From JBFMFH01 sp040752275 (lineage in GTDB: Bacteria > Acidobacteriota > Vicinamibacteria > Vicinamibacterales > JAKQTR01), in the NCBI GenBank assembly GCA_040752275.1, contig JBFMFH010000062.1, positions 62,001-126,000 on the forward strand: 64,000 nucleotides of DNA. The letters are read 5' to 3'. A program made the translations under genes and the position numbers. Below, one piece after another: positions 1 to 8,508 of this stretch (positions are counted from its first letter, which is position 1; every line of letters starts with the position of its first letter). A model generated the notes under the pieces. It saw nothing but the letters and a program-made list of their open reading frames with translations, made no database searches and was not told the origin of the DNA.

Positions 1-806
1 ACAAGCAGCACGACGGCATTGGCGCCGACCCCCAAGCGTACCGCTCGCTCCCCGGACGCGCCGAAGGCCTTCTGCAGCAGACCGGGCGAGCTGATGAACG
101 CCGGGACGAGCAGCACGAGGAACGACATCGACTGCGCGCCGCCCCAGAACGACCCGTACGCCGGCGCCGGCGAGACCTGCAGGACCGACCCGGCTCCGCC
201 GGCGTGGTTCAGAATCATGGGGACAGCGATGGCGAATCCGCCGAGCAGGACGGCGAGCTGGACCATGTTGACCCACGCCGCGCCGAGCAGCCCGCCTGCC
301 GCGAAGTAGGTGGTCATCAGGCCGCCGCCGATCAGACATCCGGCCCATTTGGGCAAGCCGGCCACGACGTTGAGGATCCAAGCGACTCCGATGAGCTGCC
401 CGGCGAGGATGGAGAGCGAAGCCAGCCACAGCATCGACGAGATGAACGCCCGGGGGAAGCGGCCGAAGTAGTGCTCCACGAGGTCGCCCGTGGTGAGGAA
501 GCCGTGCCGCGCGGCCGCCCGCCAGACGCGCGGGCCGATCCAGAACGCCAGGAGCAGCGAGCCCAATCCGGCCGAGCCGTTCCACCACCAGGCCGAGAGG
601 CCGTACTGATACCCGAGCCCGGTGGCGCCCACGGTCGATCCGGCGCCGATGTTGGCGGCGAGCATGGTCGAGAAGATCAGTCCGGCGCCGAGCGATCGGT
701 TGGCGACGAAAAACCCCCCGGTGCTGTTGACCCGGCGGCTCATGACGAAACCGATGGTGAGCAGGACGGCCGAGTAGGCGACAAGCAGGACGAGATGGAG
801 AATCAT
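1..806 (-). CDS. Sodium:solute symporter family transporter (3' end outside window)
   Basis: The visible 268 codons encode the N-terminal half of a solute:sodium symporter (SSS) family permease, an inner-membrane transporter that couples Na+ entry to uptake of an organic solute. The product starts MILHLVLL and shows successive hydrophobic helices separated by short loops. An early segment rich in Gly and Ala (FSTMLAANIGAGSTVGATG) matches the SSS substrate/Na+ site region, followed by a Trp-rich WWWNGSAG stretch. The stop codon lies beyond the left edge. The gene begins only 12 bp after the stop of the P1-family peptidase, so the two are probably co-transcribed; this suggests, without proving it, that peptide or amino-acid products are imported. 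The substrate cannot be read from the sequence. Confidence 0.85.
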   Translation of the reverse strand, partial: MILHLVLLVAYSAVLLTIGFVMSRRVNSTGGFFVANRSLGAGLIFSTMLAANIGAGSTVGATGLGYQYGLSAWWWNGSAGLGSLLLAFWIGPRVWRAAARHGFLTTGDLVEHYFGRFPRAFISSMLWLASLSILAGQLIGVAWILNVVAGLPKWAGCLIGGGLMTTYFAAGGLLGAAWVNMVQLAVLLGGFAIAVPMILNHAGGAGSVLQVSPAPAYGSFWGGAQSMSFLVLLVPAFISSPGLLQKAFGASGERAVRLGVGANAVVLL

Positions 807-818
807 GAACGGTCCGGG

Positions 819-1895
819 CTACCGGGCCGCGGACGGCAGGTCCCGGGCTGCGGGGTATCCCTCGATGCCGGTGGCCGCGCGCACCGCCCGGACAATCGCG
901 GTCGCGACGGCTTCGGCCGCCAGCGCGCCGATCGCGCTCACATCCGGCGCGCCGGAACGTTCCTCCGTTGCCAGCGCGAAGAGCGTGTCGCCGTCGTACA
1001 TCGTGTGAGCCGGAGTGACGGCTCGCGCGATGCCGTCGTGGGCCATCTGTGCGACCTTTGTCGCCTCGGTCTTCGTCAGGGCCGCGTTGGTGGCAACGAC
1101 GCCAACGGTCGTGTTCCTGCCGAACGGCCGGCCCGTGCCCGAGCCTGAGCGCAGCATCGCGCGCACGTCGGCAAGCCTGCGGCCGTCTTCGGTGCGCACG
1201 CCGGCGACGGTCCTTCCCGTTGACGGATCGATCACGTCGCCGAACGAATTCACGACAACCAGGGCTGCCACCACGAGCCCGTCCGGCGTCCTGATCGACG
1301 CGCTCCCGAGGCCGCCCTTCATGGCCCGCTTCGCTCCGCCCGCCTTTCCGACCGTCGCGCCGGCCCCGGCGCCCACATTGCCTTCCCGGACCGGCTGGCT
1401 CGAGGCATCGCGCGCAGCCGCGTCGCCGCAGTCGGCGGTCGGCCTGATGCGCGGATCGCCCAGGCCGAGATCGTAGATCACGGCGGCGGGCACGATGGGC
1501 ACCGTCGCGTACGGCGTCTTGAAGCCGACACCCTTCTCGTCGAGGAAACGCATCACGCCAGACGCCGCATCCAGGCCGAACGCGCTGCCGCCGGCCAGCA
1601 CGACGGCGTGCACCTTGTCGACGAGGTTCACGGGATTGAGCAGATCCGTTTCGCGCGTGCCGGGGGCGGAGCCGCGGACATCCACGCCGGCCACGACACC
1701 GGCCTCGGCGAGCACGACCGTGCAGCCGGTCGGGCGCTCGCCGAGCGTGTGATGCCCGACCTTGATCCCGACGACTGCGGTCAGGCCGGATTCACTCTGC
1801 TGGGTCATGTCGACACCTGCGAACCCCGTCGCGACAGCCAGGCACACCGCGACGACGACAGCCCACGAAGAGGTTCGGAAAGAGGGTGCACCCAT
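819..1895 (-). CDS. P1 family peptidase (L-aminopeptidase/D-esterase DmpA-like)
   Basis: The product is a 358-residue Ntn-hydrolase of peptidase family S58 (DmpA/BapA), which removes N-terminal residues from peptides or amides after self-cleavage into two chains. A hydrophobic segment at residues 12-27 looks like a signal peptide or anchor. The family pattern GGSAFGLDAA is at about 102-111, and NTTVGVVATNA starts at 261. By comparison with DmpA (cleavage at Gly249-Ser250), the new N-terminal nucleophile would be Thr262. The ATG at 1895 is directly preceded by an in-frame GTG at 1898 that lies 6 bp after a TACAAT box. No ribosome binding site is visible, so the true first codon may be that GTG on a leaderless transcript. 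The symporter follows after 12 bp. Confidence 0.88.
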   Translation of the reverse strand: MGAPSFRTSSWAVVVAVCLAVATGFAGVDMTQQSESGLTAVVGIKVGHHTLGERPTGCTVVLAEAGVVAGVDVRGSAPGTRETDLLNPVNLVDKVHAVVLAGGSAFGLDAASGVMRFLDEKGVGFKTPYATVPIVPAAVIYDLGLGDPRIRPTADCGDAAARDASSQPVREGNVGAGAGATVGKAGGAKRAMKGGLGSASIRTPDGLVVAALVVVNSFGDVIDPSTGRTVAGVRTEDGRRLADVRAMLRSGSGTGRPFGRNTTVGVVATNAALTKTEATKVAQMAHDGIARAVTPAHTMYDGDTLFALATEERSGAPDVSAIGALAAEAVATAIVRAVRAATGIEGYPAARDLPSAAR

Positions 1896-1904
1896 CACGG
1901 GGCG

Positions 1905-1910
1905 ATTGTA
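1905..1910 (-). promoter_or_regulatory. Extended -10 promoter of the P1 peptidase gene
   Basis: On the minus strand the sequence reads TGGTACAAT, an extended -10 box, followed by six bases and then GTG-ATG in frame. No convincing -35 is seen, which fits a TG-extended promoter. The spacing implies initiation at or within a few bases of the start codon. Confidence 0.45.
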
Positions 1911-1922
1911 CCAGACCGACGT

Positions 1923-1951
1923 TTGGCCGCACATCGGCGATGGGCTACACT
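1923..1951 (+). promoter_or_regulatory. Sigma-70-like promoter of the regulatory-domain/TPR gene
   Basis: TTGGCC (1923-1928), a 17-bp spacer and TACACT (1946-1951) form a reasonable sigma-70 promoter. It lies about 60 bp before the start at 2019 and is divergent from the peptidase promoter. Confidence 0.5.
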
Positions 1952-2018
1952 TTCTACGATCAGCCATCCGGTCAGATGCGTCTGCGGACGTTCCGGGCCC
2001 CCGAAAGGTAGTCATCCC

Positions 2019-2930
2019 ATGAGGATCCTCACGCGTGGGTTTCTTGTTGCCCTGATCGTGGCGCTGTCGTCGTCCATCGCTTTGGCGCAGGCCTGGCGAG
2101 GCATGGGGCGCCTCGCCGGCAAGGTGACCGACGAGAGCGGCACGCCGATCGAGGGCGTGATGGTCAAACTCAGTCTCCATGGACAGGGCGGCACGGAGAC
2201 GAAGACCAACAAGAAGGGCGAATGGGCCGTGGCCGGCCTTGCCCGCGGACCATGGGACATCGACTTCGAGAAGGAGATGTACGAAGCGAGACGGATCACG
2301 GTTGCGGTGAACGAGTTGTCGAGGCTGCCCCCCATCGAGATCGTCCTCAAGATGGACCTGAACGAAGTGGTGCGCGTCGAGGTCGAGAAGGCGGCCAGCC
2401 TGGCCCGGGAGCGCAAGTGGCCGGAAGCCCGCACGGTCTACGAAGGCATCATGGCCAGGTTCCCGGCGATGGCGGTTCGTGTGGAGCCCTTCCTCGCGCA
2501 GACCTACTACGCCGAGAAGAAGCTCGACGAGGCCATCCTGCACCTCAAGAACGCCGTGCAGCTCGATCCGGCCGACCAGACGAACAAGATGCTGCTGGCC
2601 AACGTGCTCATGGAGGCAGGACGCTTCGAGGAGGGTCGCGAGGTGATGGCCACCGTCGACGACTCGATGATCCAGGACCCGGCCGTCTACGTGAACATCG
2701 GGATCAACCTGCTCAACCAGAACAGGCCAGACGACGCCCTGCCGTACTTCGAGAAGGCGGTGACGCGATTCCCGGACAAGGGGGACGGATACTATTACCG
2801 GGCGCTCATCCGGCTGCAGAAGGGCGATACGGAGGGCACGAGGACCGACCTCGCAAAGTTCCTGGAGCTCTCACCCAACGCGCCCGAGGCGCCGGCGGCG
2901 CGCAAGGCCTTGGAGCAGTTGAAGAAGTGA
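2019..2930 (+). CDS. Secreted carboxypeptidase-regulatory-like/TPR protein
   Basis: This 303-residue exported protein has a signal peptide (residues 1-24, ending ALAQA) and a carboxypeptidase-regulatory-like (prealbumin-type) beta domain at about 30-115 (GKVTDESGTPIEGVMVKL is typical). Four or so TPR units follow from about 125 to 300. Such proteins usually act as periplasmic binding or scaffold modules. The ATG at 2019 gives an intact signal peptide. It is a paralogue of the 12916-13629 gene, which heads the large minus-strand operon; the two copies bracket that operon in opposite orientations. A hairpin lies directly after its stop, and its last 125 bp are overlapped by the VWFA gene on the other strand. 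No enzymatic activity is predicted. Confidence 0.85.
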   Translation: MRILTRGFLVALIVALSSSIALAQAWRGMGRLAGKVTDESGTPIEGVMVKLSLHGQGGTETKTNKKGEWAVAGLARGPWDIDFEKEMYEARRITVAVNELSRLPPIEIVLKMDLNEVVRVEVEKAASLARERKWPEARTVYEGIMARFPAMAVRVEPFLAQTYYAEKKLDEAILHLKNAVQLDPADQTNKMLLANVLMEAGRFEEGREVMATVDDSMIQDPAVYVNIGINLLNQNRPDDALPYFEKAVTRFPDKGDGYYYRALIRLQKGDTEGTRTDLAKFLELSPNAPEAPAARKALEQLKK

Positions 2931-5034
2931 GAGCCCGATCGGGACCGGGCTCCTTGAGACTCCGCAGGCGTTCGACGGCGGCCCGGGCCTCGTCCTCGTA
3001 CGGGCCGCCCCTTCCCAGATACGCGCCGTAGTACTCGATGGCCTTCTGAAGGTCGGCGGGGTTGTCGAACCAGCGCGCGCCGGGTCTCGAGAATCGCCGC
3101 ATCTGGAAGTACCGAAGCTCGTAGGTGCGCGCCGCGTTGAAGTAAGCCAGCGTGTCCTCCGGGTGCAGGGCGATCGCACGCTCGAACGTCTCAATGGCGT
3201 CGTTCACCGCCCCTCGTTTGACCTGGATCGTGCCGATCGCATTGAGGATCTCGGTGCTCTGTGGCCACCGCTGCTCGGCGGCCCGCAGCGACGCCATCGA
3301 CTTGCCGGGATCGTTCAGGTGCAGGTAGGCGTCGGCGAGATCGAAGTACACAGGCAGGAATTCTGGCGCCGCCGAGCGGACTCGCTCCCAGACGCCGGCG
3401 GCTTCCCCCGGCTTGCCCAAAGCGAACTTGGCGAAGCCCAAGGCATAGTAGACCCACGGAGCGGCATCGGCATATCCAACGGCCCTCTCCAAAGATCGCT
3501 CGGCGCCCTCGAGATCACCCTTCCCGTACCGTTCCCACCCTTCGGCAGCGAGATCCTTGCCCGAACCACTGGCTGGTACGCGGTCTGCCAACTCGCGCAC
3601 GCGCGTGGAGAGGTCAGGTCGAAGCGCGACGACCGGAGGCGGCATGCTGGCGGCCGCGCCCGCCGCCGTGGTGTCCGCCGGCTCGACCGGTGGGGCAACC
3701 GGCGCCGGGTTGGCCGCCGGGCTCCCTGGCACCTCCGGTTTGGCCGCGGCCTGAGCCGGAGCGACCGCCGTCGCCACGTAGCCCCGTCGTGCCCGGACCC
3801 GGACGCCATCGCGCTTCACCCGGACGGCGATCTGCCTGAACTTCCCGTCCATCCTGCCATTCGACGGGCTGTAGCCGAGGACGTAGTAGTGGCTCGTGTC
3901 CCGGACGATCTCTCCGAGAGCACCCGCGAAGTCGTTGGTGTTGCGGATGACGTAGCCGCCGGTGTCCATGGCCAGGGTGTTCGGCCCCTCTTCGACGGTG
4001 TTGTACAGCTCCGTCGGTATCGCGGACCCGGTCTCGAGCGGCTCGAGCGTACCGAGCTCAGTGGACGGACTGCGGCGCCTGAGGCCCAACGCGTCGAGCG
4101 TGTAGATGCGCACGTTCGCCCGTGCCGCCTGGGCGACGAGGATGCGGAGATCGCCCCAGGCGTTCTCGAACATGAAGCCCTCGCTCATGAACACGACCGT
4201 CTTGCGCCCCGGAAGGCGGGCGAGTCCGGTGGTCAGGCCCTGAAGGACCCTGAGCGTGTTGGCCGCGGCCGGCTGGAGCTGGCTCACCATGTGCCGGGCC
4301 TTCTCGAGCACGTCCGGCGTGTAGTCGACAGGCTGGCGGCCCTGAGGCGCCTCGCGCGCGGCCCGCTCGACGACCTGCCCGAGCACCTGCGAATCGTTCG
4401 AGACGGCGATGCGGATCGCCTCGACGTCGCTCATTCGCGGCCAGTCACGCTGATCCAGACGCCGGACGGTCGCCGAGAAACTCGGCTTCGCGTTCTTCAC
4501 CGCCTCCAGCAACTCACCCCTGTTCGTCGTCAGCCTGTTGCCGGCCATGGTCGCCCCGAGCAGCACGCCTCCAACGTCACCGGGTTGGAACTGGGTCTCC
4601 AAGAACCGCTGGGCGGCGGGCTGGAGCTGGCGGAACGAACTCTGGTCGAGATGCTCCAGGTCGAAGAAGAGCACCAGCACGCGCTGGGCGGCGGGCGGCT
4701 TGATCGCCGGGACTGCCGGTATGGGCGCATCGTCCGGAAGCTGAGCGCCGGCCGTCCAGAGCGAATCGACCCTGCTGCCCCGGACGACATACACCGCCTG
4801 AATCGTCTGGACGGTTCCGTCCTCACGAAGCTCGAAGTCGTCCGGGCGCAGCCCTTCGACCAGGCGGCCGCGATCGTCCGTGACCATCACGTCCACCTCG
4901 ACGACGGTGGTTGCGGTCCGAAAGGCCGGCTGCTGGCCGCCGGTGGGTTGGCCCTGAGGCGTGTGGGCGCCAAGGGTACTGGCGAGCAGCAGCCAAACGA
5001 GCCCCAGCGACAGCCGAAGAACCACTCGCTTCAT
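2806..5034 (-). CDS. VWFA-related domain protein with C-terminal TPRs
   Basis: This 742-residue secreted protein has a signal peptide (MKRVVLRLSLGLVWLLL, cleavage near ALGAH), an acidobacterial VWFA-related domain (TIGR03436 type) at about 40-420, and a Pro/Ala-rich linker at about 420-470. TPR units cover about 480-690. The opening VEVDVMVTDDRGRLVEGL and the later YYVLGYSP segment are family hallmarks. The usual MIDAS DxSxS is replaced by a DLEHLDQSS region, so metal binding may be altered. The ATG overlaps the stop of the upstream PD40 gene by 4 bp (ATGA), indicating translational coupling. The last 40 or so residues are low-complexity and run antisense through the end of the convergent TPR gene, which is unusual. 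Its partner or ligand is unknown. Confidence 0.85.
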   Translation of the reverse strand: MKRVVLRLSLGLVWLLLASTLGAHTPQGQPTGGQQPAFRTATTVVEVDVMVTDDRGRLVEGLRPDDFELREDGTVQTIQAVYVVRGSRVDSLWTAGAQLPDDAPIPAVPAIKPPAAQRVLVLFFDLEHLDQSSFRQLQPAAQRFLETQFQPGDVGGVLLGATMAGNRLTTNRGELLEAVKNAKPSFSATVRRLDQRDWPRMSDVEAIRIAVSNDSQVLGQVVERAAREAPQGRQPVDYTPDVLEKARHMVSQLQPAAANTLRVLQGLTTGLARLPGRKTVVFMSEGFMFENAWGDLRILVAQAARANVRIYTLDALGLRRRSPSTELGTLEPLETGSAIPTELYNTVEEGPNTLAMDTGGYVIRNTNDFAGALGEIVRDTSHYYVLGYSPSNGRMDGKFRQIAVRVKRDGVRVRARRGYVATAVAPAQAAAKPEVPGSPAANPAPVAPPVEPADTTAAGAAASMPPPVVALRPDLSTRVRELADRVPASGSGKDLAAEGWERYGKGDLEGAERSLERAVGYADAAPWVYYALGFAKFALGKPGEAAGVWERVRSAAPEFLPVYFDLADAYLHLNDPGKSMASLRAAEQRWPQSTEILNAIGTIQVKRGAVNDAIETFERAIALHPEDTLAYFNAARTYELRYFQMRRFSRPGARWFDNPADLQKAIEYYGAYLGRGGPYEDEARAAVERLRSLKEPGPDRALTSSTAPRPCAPPAPRARWVRAPGTLRGRSSCPPYRPSAAG
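2931..2952 (+). terminator. Hairpin terminator candidate after the TPR gene
   Basis: GAGCCCG and CGGGCTC form a perfect 7-bp stem around an 8-base loop, beginning on the base after the TGA stop. There is no long T run, so this could be a weak intrinsic terminator or a 3'-end stabiliser. The same bases are inside the opposing VWFA reading frame. Confidence 0.4.
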
Positions 5035-5810
5035 TGCCCGGGCATCGTCACGTCGACGACGTGCAGCGTGAACTTGTTGCGGCCTGTCTTCTCGAGGTAC
5101 GCGAGGCGCTTCCCGTCAGCCGTCCACGCCGGGAGCGATGCCGACTTGGGTCCAGACAGCTTGTGCACGCGACCCTGGCCGTCCATGATCACGATCCGAC
5201 CGTCCGGGTCGGCGAAGGCCACGAGGCCCGTTCCTGCGGGCCCCCAGCTGAAGGTGAGGCCGGGAATCGCCGGCGCGTTCACGAACTCCCCGATGACCTG
5301 TCCCTTCAGACGGAGCGTCACGATGTTGGCCATCTGACCCTGCTCGGCCGCGCGCGCGGCATCTTCGAGGCCCATCCCCGTCTGGGTGCCGGCGGCCGTC
5401 GTCGATCCCGGCAGATCGCCGCGGGCGAGCGAGCCGCCCGCAGGGTTGGACGTGGCGCTGACCAGCTTGCGCTGCTGCTCAACCTCGATCTTGAGGGACG
5501 GGACTCCGGGCGCGATCTGCGACGACTTCTTCGACCAGTACAGCGAAGCCCACGTGGGCTCCTGGGCGGTGCCCTTCGGCGGCTGGCCGTCGAGGCCCAA
5601 CACGAAGTGGCGGAGCCGAGTGTTGAAGCGGCGGTCCGTTTCCGAGGTCTGCAGATAGAACTGCGTGCCGTCGGGTGACCAGGACAGGCGCACGAGGTCT
5701 CCCTTCAGCTTCCCCACGTCGATCTCGACGATCGCCGTTGGGGCGGACAGCGTCAGCGAAGCGGCGTCGATCTGTCCGGCGGCCAGCACGAGTGCGAGCA
5801 TCAGTGACAT
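5031..5810 (-). CDS. PD40/WD40-like beta-propeller protein
   Basis: This 259-residue exported protein has a short hydrophobic N-terminus (MSLMLALVLAAG). It carries two recognisable TolB/PD40-type motifs, LSWSPDGTQFYLQT near the start and LPAWTADGKRLAYLEK near the end, which are strands of a small propeller-like fold that typically binds proteins or sugars. The middle (about 120-160) is Gly/Ala-rich and lacks clear repeats, so a full propeller is not present. It sits between two VWFA-related genes, separated by 1 bp from the upstream one and overlapping the downstream one by 4 bp, so it is surely co-translated with them. A paralogue lies at 19476-20264. The function is unknown. Confidence 0.75.
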   Translation of the reverse strand: MSLMLALVLAAGQIDAASLTLSAPTAIVEIDVGKLKGDLVRLSWSPDGTQFYLQTSETDRRFNTRLRHFVLGLDGQPPKGTAQEPTWASLYWSKKSSQIAPGVPSLKIEVEQQRKLVSATSNPAGGSLARGDLPGSTTAAGTQTGMGLEDAARAAEQGQMANIVTLRLKGQVIGEFVNAPAIPGLTFSWGPAGTGLVAFADPDGRIVIMDGQGRVHKLSGPKSASLPAWTADGKRLAYLEKTGRNKFTLHVVDVTMPGQ

Positions 5811-5811
5811 G

Positions 5812-8457
5812 TCAACGTCCTTTCATGGCCCACCCGATCGACCGGGCGAAGCCTCTCCCCGAACCCGCGCGTCTCTCGAGGTTCAGGAGCCGGTCGCGGA
5901 GTTCGAGCGAATTCGGGAGCAGCGAGATACCCGCGCGCGCCACCTGCAGCGCAAGTTCCGGATGGTCGAGGCGCAGGTAGGTATCAATGAGCGCAAGGTA
6001 CGCCGGGACCATCGACGGGTCGGCGGCGACGGCGGCGCGCCAGGCGCCGATGGCCCCGGTGTCGTTGCCGACTGCGAGCCGCGACCATCCCAACAGAAAG
6101 GCGACGGCCGCGTCGGTGCTGTCGGATGCGAACGCTTGGCCGAGGGCCGTTGCGGCCGACGCATGTTGGCCAGCCGCGAGGGCGGCCAGCCCGAGGAGAA
6201 TCGACGCGTCGCGCGAACGAGAGCCCGCGAGACCGGGCGACCCGGCGACGTCGCCCCACGCACCTCTCCGAGCAAGCGACGCGGCGGCGGACAAGGGCGA
6301 ATCTGCCGTTCGTGTGTCGATGGCCGCCACGAGAGTCCTGGCAATCTCGCCCTCGAGCACGGCGCGCGCGTCCACCACGGCACGCGGCACCGGGGGCAGC
6401 AGCGATGGTTCGGGCCGATCACCCAGGATCGTGACGTCGCGCACCAGCTCGCCCAGCGCCTCCGGTCCGGCCCTCACAATCGCCCTGACGACGTACTCTC
6501 CCGGAGGGACGCCGCCGAGGGGCAGATCGAGGCGGGCGACCCGACTGACGTGTCCGTCAGCCGACCTGATGGGGTCCAGGGTCGCCCGGGCCGACAGCGT
6601 TGCCGACGAGGTGCCGAACGGCAGCAGATCGACATCAACCCGGAGCGCGTCTACTTGCGAAGGCGAACGTCCGTAGATTTCGAACGCGCCGGCAAGCGCC
6701 TCCCCCCGATGGGCGGAAGCACGAACGGGCAGGCCGGAAGTCTCGGCCGAGCCGAGGACGAGATCCCCCAGCGTGACCCCCGGTCCTCCGAGTGCTCGGA
6801 CGCTAAACCGGCGGTCGGCGCTGCCGAGCAGTCCTCCCGACTCCCTCACGACCACGCGCATCATGTAGACGCCCGGGGGCAGTTCGAATTGTACGCGGTA
6901 GTAACCGGTCCCCACGAGCGATCCCGGGCGAGGCGCCTCCGGGAGCGGAATCACGTCCTTGCCGCTCGCGGCGAGCTGCCCGCTGCGCACGTCCCTGGCG
7001 GCGAACACCACATCCGCCGGCGCGCACTCCGGCGTCGCGACGGGGAGTTCGGCGGCGAGAGACATGACCACACGCTGCCGATCCGAGGACGATCCGCGGA
7101 GGACGTACGTCGTGTACTCGATCTTCAGATTCTGCTGCGAGAACGGCGCCCGCAGTGCCGCATCGATGGCGCGCCTCGGGTTGATCGCGGCCAGACTCGG
7201 TCCCACAGCATAGCCGGAGCGTGCGCTCGCGCGGACGCCAGGACGCTTCACGACGATGCGGACGCGCCTGTAGTCGTCGCGGTTCTTGAGTCCGGCCTCG
7301 CTCGGTTCGAAGCCCACCAGATAGTAATCCTGCGCGCTTTCTGCAATGCGCGCCAGGGCCCGATCGAGCTGCTGCCCGGCGTCAGAGACAAGTTCGCCGT
7401 TGGTCTCGCTGGCGAGGCTGCCGATGGAGTCGAGGCGGCTCTGGATCTCGGACCTGAGCGCCGCCGTCCGTGGCAACATCTCGTCGAGTCCCTGGAAGCG
7501 CGAGTTCAGGTCGAGCGAGAACACCATGCAGTAGGACTGCGCAGCGGCGGCAGCGACCGATTCGAGCTCGTGACGGACGTTGTCGATTTCGAATCCTTCC
7601 GAGAACAGGATGACTGCCTTGCGGCCGTCGATCTCCCGCAGCGAACGAACCACGTCCGCGAACTGCTGCAGGAAGCGCCGCGACTCGCCGTCCGCCCGGG
7701 CGACGACCGCCCGGGCGCTCTCGAGCAGCAGCCGTCGCAGGACCATGGGATCCTCGGCCGCCTCGCGGGTCGCGCGATCGAGCAGCGTCGTGTCCGCCCC
7801 CGAGACGGGCGAGAGGACCTGTTCTGCGTACTGCTGCAGCATCCTCTCGTTGCCCCGCGTGATCTCGAACGCTTCGTAGACCCGCATCGGACCGAACGCG
7901 GTCGTGGACGCATCATCGCGGCCGCCTCGAACCGAATCGAGCGCCCGGACGGCGCGGGTGACGTCGTTCGTGAAATCGACCTGCGGCCCGGGCCCCGGCA
8001 GACCGTAGATGGCGAGGCGATCGCCAGGCCGGATCGCGTTGCGGAGGAAGCGCTGGGCCGCCTCCCGGGCGCGCTGCTCGTTGCCGGCGGTGATGTGGGA
8101 TTGATCGAAGACGATGACGTAGACGTGCCCGCGCGGCGAGCCCTGGTTCGTGGACACCTCGGACGCAATCGTGCGCTGCGCGACCTCGGCGTAGGTGCCC
8201 GCCGGCTGTTGCACGCGCTGGAACAGGAGAACCGGCCGGGACTCGCCGTTCTCGATGATCTCGATGTCATCCGCGCGCAGATCGACCACCGGACGCCCGT
8301 CGCTGTCGACGACGTTGACGTCGAGCCGGACGATATCGACCCCCGTCCTGAAGACCGGAACCGGTCGACCCTGGTCCTGAACTGTCGGGGCCGACTGAGC
8401 GAACAGGCCGGTGGACGAGCTCAGGGCCAGCGCCGCCAGAACTGCTGTCGGTCGCAT
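5812..8457 (-). CDS. VWFA-related domain protein with C-terminal TPRs (large)
   Basis: The chosen start (ATG at 8457, preceded by GAGG about 8 bp upstream) gives 881 residues beginning MRPTAVLAALALSSS, a good signal peptide ending near LFAQS. A longer frame exists upstream but has no ribosome site. Residues about 30-390 are the acidobacterial VWFA-related domain (VRLDVNVVDSDGRPVVDL; YYLVGFEPSEAG). The MIDAS position reads DQSHI rather than DxSxS. The middle part looks like extra beta-sandwich material, and the last 250 residues contain TPR-like helices. It is the fourth gene of the operon, 51 bp after the sulfatase-like gene and 1 bp before the PD40 gene. It is probably a periplasmic or surface adhesion/scaffold protein. 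Confidence 0.83.
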   Translation of the reverse strand: MRPTAVLAALALSSSTGLFAQSAPTVQDQGRPVPVFRTGVDIVRLDVNVVDSDGRPVVDLRADDIEIIENGESRPVLLFQRVQQPAGTYAEVAQRTIASEVSTNQGSPRGHVYVIVFDQSHITAGNEQRAREAAQRFLRNAIRPGDRLAIYGLPGPGPQVDFTNDVTRAVRALDSVRGGRDDASTTAFGPMRVYEAFEITRGNERMLQQYAEQVLSPVSGADTTLLDRATREAAEDPMVLRRLLLESARAVVARADGESRRFLQQFADVVRSLREIDGRKAVILFSEGFEIDNVRHELESVAAAAAQSYCMVFSLDLNSRFQGLDEMLPRTAALRSEIQSRLDSIGSLASETNGELVSDAGQQLDRALARIAESAQDYYLVGFEPSEAGLKNRDDYRRVRIVVKRPGVRASARSGYAVGPSLAAINPRRAIDAALRAPFSQQNLKIEYTTYVLRGSSSDRQRVVMSLAAELPVATPECAPADVVFAARDVRSGQLAASGKDVIPLPEAPRPGSLVGTGYYRVQFELPPGVYMMRVVVRESGGLLGSADRRFSVRALGGPGVTLGDLVLGSAETSGLPVRASAHRGEALAGAFEIYGRSPSQVDALRVDVDLLPFGTSSATLSARATLDPIRSADGHVSRVARLDLPLGGVPPGEYVVRAIVRAGPEALGELVRDVTILGDRPEPSLLPPVPRAVVDARAVLEGEIARTLVAAIDTRTADSPLSAAASLARRGAWGDVAGSPGLAGSRSRDASILLGLAALAAGQHASAATALGQAFASDSTDAAVAFLLGWSRLAVGNDTGAIGAWRAAVAADPSMVPAYLALIDTYLRLDHPELALQVARAGISLLPNSLELRDRLLNLERRAGSGRGFARSIGWAMKGR

Positions 8458-8495
8458 GGCGGTACCTCGTTGTGATCCCGTGGCAGGCACCCCGG

Positions 8496-8501
8496 ATTGT
8501 A
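8496..8501 (-). promoter_or_regulatory. Possible internal promoter before the large VWFA gene
   Basis: The minus strand reads TGGTACAAT, 38 bp before the ATG at 8457, in the 51-bp gap between operon genes. It is the same extended -10 seen before the P1 peptidase. It could give separate expression of the last three genes. Confidence 0.35.
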
Positions 8502-8508
8502 CCAGCAC

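Noticed and set aside
3163..5337. Open frame of over 700 codons on the plus strand
   Set aside because: It is antisense to the VWFA gene, has Arg/Asp/His-rich composition without domain motifs, and follows from high GC at codon third positions.
5665..8475. Open frame of 936 codons on the plus strand
   Set aside because: It is antisense to the large VWFA gene, which has a signal peptide, a ribosome site and a known domain; this frame has none.
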